From Enterobacteriaceae bacterium UBA3516 (GTDB taxonomy: Bacteria > Pseudomonadota > Gammaproteobacteria > Enterobacterales > Enterobacteriaceae), in the NCBI GenBank assembly GCA_002377245.1, contig DFPL01000362.1, forward strand, positions 1 to 51,159: DNA of 51,159 nt. The letters run 5' to 3'. Shown piece after piece: positions 44,271-51,159 of the stretch. The notes below the pieces were generated by a model. That model made no database searches, had not been told where the DNA came from, and saw only the letters and a list, made by a program, of their open reading frames with translations. Both the position numbers and the translations under genes were made by a program. The first letter of the stretch is position 1. Every line of letters starts with the position of its first letter.

Positions 44271-45097
44271 GCATTCGCCTCCGGCAGTAATGCGCGAAAG
44301 CGCGCCAGCGCCTGGCGGGCGAACAACCGTGGCTCATTCATATACATGGTCACCAGCTCTATCGTGCAATAGCCTTCGTAGCCACTGGCAATGACATCGC
44401 GCATCAGTTCGGTCAGCGGCATTTTTCCTTCGCCGGGAATATAGTGGCTATCACTTGACCCATCGCTGTCGACGATATGCAGGTGGCGAAGTTTATTCCC
44501 CAACTTGTTGAAGTAGCTCATTACCGGTTCGCCCTGCACCCAGGGGGCACAAATATCTATCATACTGAACAGACGCGGCGAGGGGACGAGGGAGAAAGCG
44601 CGCAGTACGTCATTGGCATTGCAGACCACGTTTGATTCATACGGCGTGAGCGGTTCAAGCACCAAATCCATTTCAATCTCCTGCGCATAGTCGCACAGCT
44701 CGTGCAGATTATCGGCGAGGCGCTGCCAGATAACCTCGGGTGTGGTTAAGTACCCTGCGTGTGCAGCGGAAATTAGCGTGAACCCCGCGTTCATCTCTTT
44801 AGCCATGTCCATTGCCAGCTTAATCATATCGAGACTTTCACGGCGCATCCGTTCGTCCCCCAGCATCATATTCCACGGGTAGCCGTTGGTTTCGGGGGTA
44901 TAGCCAATGATCGGTAAATCATAGGTTCGGGCAAGGTCTTTGATTTGCTTAATCCCACCCGCTTTTAGATCGGGGGCGAAGGCGTGCGGACGCCCGCCCC
45001 ACAGCTCGATGCCGTCATAGCCCAGTTCATGCGCGTCGCGAAAGGCGTCTTCAAGTGGTAAACGCTGGTGACCGCAGGTAAACATGCCTGTTTTCAT
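44267..45097 (-). CDS. frlC: Fructoselysine 3-epimerase FrlC
   Basis: A 276-residue sugar-phosphate isomerase/epimerase of the AP-endonuclease-2-like TIM-barrel fold, as long as E. coli FrlC. It interconverts fructoselysine and psicoselysine. Likely metal ligands are in LEPLTPYESN, MIDICAPW, HIVDSDGSSD and the late CTIELVTMYM. The open frame extends 30 codons upstream, but the ATG giving MKTGMFTCGH has AAGGAG before it and matches the family. Confidence 0.95.
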   Translation of the reverse strand: MKTGMFTCGHQRLPLEDAFRDAHELGYDGIELWGGRPHAFAPDLKAGGIKQIKDLARTYDLPIIGYTPETNGYPWNMMLGDERMRRESLDMIKLAMDMAKEMNAGFTLISAAHAGYLTTPEVIWQRLADNLHELCDYAQEIEMDLVLEPLTPYESNVVCNANDVLRAFSLVPSPRLFSMIDICAPWVQGEPVMSYFNKLGNKLRHLHIVDSDGSSDSHYIPGEGKMPLTELMRDVIASGYEGYCTIELVTMYMNEPRLFARQALARFRALLPEANA

Positions 45098-45149
45098 TGC
45101 TGTTCTCCTTTTAAAGAAAGCCGGCCTCTGATGGACCGGCCAGTTAAAA
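45098..45149 (-). terminator. Hairpin between frlB and frlC
   Basis: In the 52-bp gap a 5-bp GC stem (GCCGG / CCGGC, 45120-45140) with an 11-base loop is followed on the operon strand by TTTCTTT. It resembles a weak intrinsic terminator or a differential-stability element inside the operon, just before the frlC ribosome site. Confidence 0.4.
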
Positions 45150-46172
45150 TCAGTACTCAACCAGACCGCCGTAATAGCGGCGTTCATCCGGGTTGTGATC
45201 TTTGTAAATGGACAGGTAGTAGCAGAGCCACTCCATGGGAACGAACATCAGGAAAGGTGCCAGCCAGGGGTGCAGGCCCTGGGCAATGTCGGCGTAATCA
45301 ATGACGATGACGTTATCGGTACGCGCTTTGACGAAGCGGATGGCGCGCTCGGTGGTATGGCGACTTTCATCGTTGCCCAGCAGGAACAGGAAAGGTACGC
45401 CAGGTTCAACGACCTCGAGCGGGCCGTGACGGAACTCACCGCTCTCGATGACCGAGCCGTGGGTCCAGGTAAACTCCATCAGGGTGACAATCCCCTCTTT
45501 GTAACCCAATGGACGCAGCGGACCGGCGGAGACGGTGTAGATCATCGGCCATGAGCTTGCCTGCTCGCCCAATTGACGACCTTTCTCTTCCCAGTTGCGC
45601 ACCAAATGACCCAGCGCCTGCGGCAGTTTTTGCAGATCGGTTTTGATTTTGCCGATTTCCGCGTGCGGTGCGCGGCGGGTGATCATCTCCAGTACCACGC
45701 TGTAGCAGAGCAGCAAGTGGATTTCCCAGATGCAATCTGCCTGATAATCCACGACATACTCCACCGGCTCGGCGATCGGGCTATCCGCTTTTTTAGTGAT
45801 GGCGGCGGTGAGCGCGCCGCAGGCACGACCTAATTCCAGCGCTTTAATGACTTCTTCGGTTTTGCCGTAATCCGACACGCCGATCACTGCACAGCGGCTG
45901 TCCAGACGATGCGGCGTGTTATCGCAGAACTCCCAGCCTGAGAGAGCATAAACCTGTAAATCTGAAAAACGATCTGCAAGGTGCTTCGCCGTTTGCGCAG
46001 CATTGAGTGGCGATCCGCAGGCAACGAAGTAGATCCGGTCGATATCGCGGTGGATCATCTCATCGACGATGCGATGAACGCGAGGAACGTCCTGCTGCAG
46101 AACTTTCTCCACTTCCGCCACCATATTCTCAGTGACCAGGAAATCCACGGTGCTTTTATCAATATCCAACAT
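45150..46172 (-). CDS. frlB: Fructoselysine 6-phosphate deglycase FrlB
   Basis: A 340-residue enzyme with two SIS domains (about 25-160 and 195-320), like glucosamine-6-phosphate synthase isomerase domains. It cleaves fructoselysine 6-phosphate to glucose 6-phosphate and lysine. Sugar-phosphate loops are visible as FVACGSPLNAAQT and VSDYGKTEE. The ATG giving MLDIDKST has GGAG at proper spacing. An upstream in-frame ATG at 46187 overlaps that ribosome site and is less likely. The length equals that of E. coli FrlB. Confidence 0.96.
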   Translation of the reverse strand: MLDIDKSTVDFLVTENMVAEVEKVLQQDVPRVHRIVDEMIHRDIDRIYFVACGSPLNAAQTAKHLADRFSDLQVYALSGWEFCDNTPHRLDSRCAVIGVSDYGKTEEVIKALELGRACGALTAAITKKADSPIAEPVEYVVDYQADCIWEIHLLLCYSVVLEMITRRAPHAEIGKIKTDLQKLPQALGHLVRNWEEKGRQLGEQASSWPMIYTVSAGPLRPLGYKEGIVTLMEFTWTHGSVIESGEFRHGPLEVVEPGVPFLFLLGNDESRHTTERAIRFVKARTDNVIVIDYADIAQGLHPWLAPFLMFVPMEWLCYYLSIYKDHNPDERRYYGGLVEY

Positions 46173-46193
46173 GTAACGTTTCTCCAAATGGGT

Positions 46194-47730
<1,537 letters not shown>

Positions 47731-47732
47731 AG

Positions 47733-47762
47733 AAAAAAGGACCGCTGATGCGATCCTTTTTT
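47733..47762. terminator. Terminator downstream of cysG
   Basis: AAAAAAGGA pairs with TCCTTTTTT, and inside it CGC pairs with GCG around a TGAT loop with one mismatch between. T runs exist on both strands. It lies 9 bp after the cysG stop and ends the nir-cysG operon. Confidence 0.88.
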
Positions 47763-47771
47763 GGAGGAGGG

Positions 47772-49136
47772 CTAAAACCACTTCAACTTATCGCGCAGAC
47801 CCACCACGCGGCCAACGATAATCAGTGCCGGGCTGTCTACCTGCTGCGCCAGTTCGCCGAGCTGCGTTAACACGCCGCTGACGACACGCTGCTTCACGGA
47901 GGTGCCGTTTTCCACCAGCGCCACCGGCATATCGGCCTGCATGCCGTGTTCAATCAGCTTCTGCTGGATGGTGGCGGCCTGGTTCAGCCCCATGTAAAAC
48001 ACCAGGGTCTGCTTCTCTGCGGCCAGGTTGGCCCAGTCCAGCTCGCCGCCGGTCTTAAGGTGCCCCGTGACCAGGCGAATGCTTTGCGCATAATCGCGAT
48101 GCGTCAGCGGAATGCCAGAGTAGGCGGAGCAACCGGATGCCGCAGTGATGCCCGGTACTACCGAGAAGGGTATCCCGGCATGGCACAGGGTTTCTAACTC
48201 TTCACCACCGCGCCCAAAGATAAACGGGTCGCCGCCTTTGAGGCGCACCACGCGTCTGCCCTGTTGCGCTTCGCGCAGCAGAATCTGGTTGATCTCTTCC
48301 TGCGGGACGCAGTGATATCCGGCGCGTTTACCGACGAAAACACGGTCGGCATCACGGCGCACCAGATTCATAATTTCATCGGAGACCAGGCGGTCATAGA
48401 CCACCACATCGGCCTGTTGAATCTGCTGTAGCCCCTTCAGCGTCAACAGACCCGGATCGCCAGGGCCTGCCCCCACCAGCACGACTTCACCGCGATGATC
48501 CAGCGGTTCGGCCAGCAGCTGCTCGGTGATTCCTTCAACCGCCGCGCTGTCCTGGTTCGCCAGTGACTGCGCAAGCCTGTCATTCACAAACAGCTTTTCC
48601 CAGAAACGACGGCGTTCAGCGACGCTGGCAAAGTGGTCTTTCACCCGGCGGCGCAGTTTACCGGCATAGCGGGCGACGTGCCCAAGATGCTGGGGCAGAA
48701 TCGATTCGAGCTTTTCACGCAGCAGACGGGCCAGTACCGGCGAAGTGCCGCCTGAGGAGACGGCTACCATCAGCGGCGAGCGGTCGATAATCGAGGGCAT
48801 GATGAAACTCGCCTGTTTAGGCGCGTCCACCACGTTACAGAAAATGCGGCGGGCTTCGGCTGCATCGCTGACCTGCTGGTTAACCGCTTCATCATCGGTC
48901 GCGGCAATCACCAGCCAGCAAGGATCGAGGAGGCTTTCGTTAAAATGACCTTCCACCAGCGTTAACATTCCTTCGCTCGCCCAGACATGAAACTGGGGAA
49001 CAAAGGCGAGCGAGTTCACGGTGAGTCGTGCACCAGCGTCCATCAAAAGTCGGGCTTTACGTTCTGCGACATCGCCACCGCCGACCAGCAGGCAGTCGCG
49101 TTCGCGTAATTGACAAAAAATGGGTAAGTGGTCCAC
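47772..49136 (-). CDS. cysG: Sirohaem synthase CysG
   Basis: A 454-residue trifunctional enzyme (E. coli CysG is 457; the last residues differ and end at KWF). The N-terminal part (1-~215) has an NAD-binding LVGGGDVAERKA (17-28) and Ser128 in SSGG; it oxidises precorrin-2 and inserts iron. The C-terminal part (~216-454) is uroporphyrinogen III methyltransferase, with GAGPGDPGLLTLKG and KGGDPFIFGRGGEE. It makes the sirohaem used by NirB and sulfite reductase. It is last in the nirBDC-cysG operon, 78 bp after nirC. Confidence 0.97.
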   Translation of the reverse strand: MDHLPIFCQLRERDCLLVGGGDVAERKARLLMDAGARLTVNSLAFVPQFHVWASEGMLTLVEGHFNESLLDPCWLVIAATDDEAVNQQVSDAAEARRIFCNVVDAPKQASFIMPSIIDRSPLMVAVSSGGTSPVLARLLREKLESILPQHLGHVARYAGKLRRRVKDHFASVAERRRFWEKLFVNDRLAQSLANQDSAAVEGITEQLLAEPLDHRGEVVLVGAGPGDPGLLTLKGLQQIQQADVVVYDRLVSDEIMNLVRRDADRVFVGKRAGYHCVPQEEINQILLREAQQGRRVVRLKGGDPFIFGRGGEELETLCHAGIPFSVVPGITAASGCSAYSGIPLTHRDYAQSIRLVTGHLKTGGELDWANLAAEKQTLVFYMGLNQAATIQQKLIEHGMQADMPVALVENGTSVKQRVVSGVLTQLGELAQQVDSPALIIVGRVVGLRDKLKWF

Positions 49137-49165
49137 GACATCACCTCAAATACACGTCATTCTGC

Positions 49166-49196
49166 GAGCCGCAGAGGCATTGGCTACCTACGGCTC
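49166..49196 (-). other. Stem-loop between nirC and cysG
   Basis: GAGCCGCAG and CTACGGCTC form a 9-bp stem with one G-U pair and a 13-base loop in the 78-bp gap. No T run follows. It may adjust the amount of cysG message relative to nir or block RNA decay. Confidence 0.4.
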
Positions 49197-49214
49197 CCGT
49201 TATTCGTGTCTTTA

Positions 49215-50024
49215 TTAGTTGGTTGTAATTGGTTGGCTCTTCGCTGTCTTCTCTACGGACGGGCGTTCGGCTTTTGGCGTAGCATACCAGTAACCCAGGC
49301 CCATAAACACGGCGCCGGAGAAAGTATTCCCGAGGGTGACCCACAACAGGTTGTGACCAATACCGGACAGGGTGTAGGCATCGCTGTGATGACCAAACCA
49401 GGAGAGGGCGAACAGGGTCATATTGGCAACGGAGTGCTCGTAGCCGGAAGCGATAAACGCCAGCAGACACCACCAGATAGCGAGGAATTTGGCCGCTCCT
49501 TCAGTACGAATGGCCATCCAGATCGCAAGACACACTAACCAGTTACACAGTGCCCCTTTGAAGAACAGCACGCCTGCGGGCGCACTGGTTTTTGCCAGCG
49601 CAGCGGTGTGGACAAGGCTGGTATCGAGTGGCAACAGACTACCGCCGCCCCAGTTGTACAGCAGGGCCACCAGAACAGAACCTAACAAATTACCCAGCCA
49701 GGTTTGTGGCAGGATGGTCCACATTTGCCCCTGGCTGATGGTGCCTGCTTTAACGCCCAGGGTCAGGAACATGGTATGGCCGGTAAAGAGTTCGGAGCCG
49801 GCGATAATCACCAGCGTTAACGCGATGCCGAAGGTTGCTCCCATCACCAGCGGACGCACGGCGGGGTCAAGCAGATTGCCGAGGGTAAATATTAAAATTA
49901 TCCCTAAGCCAACATAAGCGCCTGCCATGGCAGAGCTTATCCAGAAGGAGAGGGGGTTATTGGCCGAGAGGCGTGCAATGCGCGCAGCGTTAGCCGCACA
50001 TTTATTAATCGTGTCTGTAAACAT
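49215..50024 (-). CDS. nirC: Nitrite channel/transporter NirC
   Basis: A 269-residue inner-membrane protein of the formate-nitrite transporter family (E. coli NirC is 268), with about six membrane helices and a pentameric fold in relatives. The FNT pore-region motif SELFTGHTMFL and the second-half NWLVCLAIWMA are present. It moves nitrite into the cytoplasm for NirBD. The C-terminal tail is charged and variable. It follows nirD by 200 bp. Confidence 0.95.
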   Translation of the reverse strand: MFTDTINKCAANAARIARLSANNPLSFWISSAMAGAYVGLGIILIFTLGNLLDPAVRPLVMGATFGIALTLVIIAGSELFTGHTMFLTLGVKAGTISQGQMWTILPQTWLGNLLGSVLVALLYNWGGGSLLPLDTSLVHTAALAKTSAPAGVLFFKGALCNWLVCLAIWMAIRTEGAAKFLAIWWCLLAFIASGYEHSVANMTLFALSWFGHHSDAYTLSGIGHNLLWVTLGNTFSGAVFMGLGYWYATPKAERPSVEKTAKSQPITTN

Positions 50025-50172
50025 TTGATTATCCCTTACACTTTATCCTTCGTGCTGCCTCTTTGTTGGCTGCCTTCATTCACCCCAGTCATAGAGTTAG
50101 CTATGCTCCTGGGGATTCGTTCAGTTGCCGCCGCGATGCAGCACAAATGATTTCGTGTAAAAAGTGGAAAAG

Positions 50173-50217
50173 CTCCCGAACGGGAGAACATTTTAATACG
50201 GGGGCATTGCACCCCCG
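50173..50217 (-). terminator. Tandem hairpins between nirD and nirC
   Basis: Two hairpins lie head to tail in the 200-bp nirD-nirC gap. The nirD-proximal one is CGGGGG / CCCCCG with a 7-base loop (50199-50217). The next is CTCCC / GGGAG (50173-50186), followed on the operon strand by CTTTTCCACTTTTT. They resemble a partial terminator that would lower nirC-cysG expression. The rest of the gap (50025-50172) shows no gene. Confidence 0.5.
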
Positions 50218-50224
50218 CTGAAAA

Positions 50225-50551
50225 TTACGCTTTAAGCTGCACCACACCGTCTTTTACACGGGCGTCAAAATGGGCCACAGAACGCGTTTCGTCTTCCATG
50301 CACAATCCGTCACGTAAACGGAAATGCTGTTTTTTCAATGGACTGGCGACCCACAACTCGCCATTGTGCTCGCCAATCAGGCCGCGAGATAGCACGCTTG
50401 CCTGGAAGAACGGGTCAATGTTACTGATGGCATACACCTGCTCGTCATGGCGCGGGCGGAAGATGGCCACTTGTTTGTCATTCAGCAGGGCGCAGACCCC
50501 TGTTGCCGGGACGATATCGTCGATTTTGCAGACCGTGTTCCACTGGCTCAT
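50225..50551 (-). CDS. nirD: NADH-dependent nitrite reductase small subunit NirD
   Basis: A 108-residue cytoplasmic subunit, the same length as E. coli NirD. It has a Rieske-like beta fold (residues 5-105), but the CxH ligand pairs of a true Rieske cluster are missing (NIDPFFQASV at the first ligand site), as is normal for NirD. It pairs with NirB for reduction of nitrite to ammonium. It overlaps nirB by 4 bp (ATGA). Confidence 0.96.
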   Translation of the reverse strand: MSQWNTVCKIDDIVPATGVCALLNDKQVAIFRPRHDEQVYAISNIDPFFQASVLSRGLIGEHNGELWVASPLKKQHFRLRDGLCMEDETRSVAHFDARVKDGVVQLKA

Positions 50552-51159
50552 ACGGTTTCCTCCACTAACATAACCGGAATACGTTCATACGGGGTGGCAG
50601 GGCGATGTTGTTCACGCTCTGGCACTACCTGTACCGCCGGGTCGCGTTTGTCGCTGTTGATAAAGTGTTTGAAGCGAACCTGCGCCTGCGGATTGTTGAC
50701 GGTCTCCGTCCATTCACAAATCACGGCGTCGCGTAGACGGGCCATTTCGGCTTCAAGCTGGTCATTAAGACCCAGTTTGTTGTCGATGATGACGCTCTTC
50801 AGATAGTCAATGCCGCCTTCCAGGTTATCCAGCCACGGCGCGGTACGGGTTAGTTTGTCCGCGGTGCGAATGTAGAACATCATGAAGCGGTCGAGGTATT
50901 TGAGCAGGGTTTCACGGTCGATATCCGCCGCCAGCAGATCGGCATGACGGGGTTTCATCCCACCGTTACCGCATACGTACAGGTTCCAGCCTTTTTCCGT
51001 CGCGATGATGCCGACGTCTTTGCCCTGCGCTTCCGCACATTCACGGGTACAGCCGGAGACACCAAACTTCATTTTGTGCGGGGTACGGATGCCTTTGTAG
51101 CGGTTTTCCAGCTCGACGCCAAAGCCCACGCTGTCGCCAACGCCGTAGCGGCACCAGGT
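50548..51159 (-). CDS. nirB: NADH-dependent nitrite reductase large subunit NirB (3' part only)
   Basis: The frame enters from the right edge of the window (first visible residues TWCRYGVGDS), so only the C-terminal ~203 residues of the ~847-residue NirB are present. The visible part belongs to the sirohaem/4Fe-4S domain, with the cysteine motif VSGCTREC and a later YVCGNGG. NirB binds FAD, sirohaem and an Fe-S cluster and reduces nitrite to ammonium with NADH. The tail is coupled to nirD by an ATGA overlap. The start and promoter lie outside. Confidence 0.95.
   Translation of the reverse strand, partial: TWCRYGVGDSVGFGVELENRYKGIRTPHKMKFGVSGCTRECAEAQGKDVGIIATEKGWNLYVCGNGGMKPRHADLLAADIDRETLLKYLDRFMMFYIRTADKLTRTAPWLDNLEGGIDYLKSVIIDNKLGLNDQLEAEMARLRDAVICEWTETVNNPQAQVRFKHFINSDKRDPAVQVVPEREQHRPATPYERIPVMLVEETV

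Overview
The window is a stretch of conserved core chromosome from a gammaproteobacterium of the family Enterobacteriaceae. Nearly every protein can be recognised as an ortholog of an Escherichia coli K-12 protein of almost the same length, and local gene order follows the K-12 glpE-to-nirB segment. Sequence divergence, a small DUF1471 gene between bioH and feoC, and the absence of several K-12 genes point to a relative such as Enterobacter, Lelliottia or Leclercia. The genus is an inference. I see no rRNA, tRNA, insertion sequence, prophage, CRISPR array or broken gene.

Layout. (1) 1-2.1 kb: glpE-glpG-glpR, forward. (2) 2.1-9.9 kb: the maltose regulon, with malT in reverse and malP-malQ divergent from it; CRP and MalT sites lie between. 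(3) 10-13.9 kb: gntT with GntR operators, nfuA with a strong IscR-type site, gntX, and divergent bioH. (4) 14-17.1 kb: a secreted DUF1471 protein, then the ferrous iron operon feoABC in reverse, with a Fur-like site upstream. (5) 17.5-22.7 kb: tex and greB in reverse, then divergent ompR-envZ. (6) 22.7-29.8 kb: pckA; the igaA-yrfG-hslR-hslO cluster in reverse; nudE. (7) 29.8-35.8 kb: mrcA in reverse and the divergent overlapping hofMNOPQ cluster for DNA utilisation (PilM/N/O/P/Q type). (8) 36.1-42.6 kb: the dam superoperon aroK-aroB-damX-dam-rpe-gph-trpS. (9) 42.6-47.5 kb: the fructoselysine operon frlABCD-frlR in reverse. (10) 47.8 kb to the end: nirB(partial)-nirD-nirC-cysG in reverse.

How the genes work together. 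Several units pair an enzyme set with its regulator: GlpR with the glp genes, MalT with MalPQ, FrlR with FrlABCD, EnvZ with OmpR. CysG makes the sirohaem needed by NirB, and NirC brings in nitrite. NfuA (Fe-S delivery) and FeoABC (iron uptake) lie close together and have separate Fe-S and iron control sites (IscR-like and Fur-like). Gene ends are tightly packed: ATGA or similar overlaps occur at ompR/envZ, hofM/N, rpe/gph, gph/trpS, frlC/D, nirB/D and yrfG/hslR.

No wholly new system is evident. The points most worth a second look are in the non-coding DNA: the IscR-type site at nfuA, the 293-bp aroK leader with a possible leader peptide, GntR operators with an overlapping hairpin, hairpins inside the frl and nir operons, and the DUF1471 gene. 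Compared with K-12 from memory, the rtc genes, yhgE, yhgA, yhfL and the yhfS-Z block are missing at their usual places.
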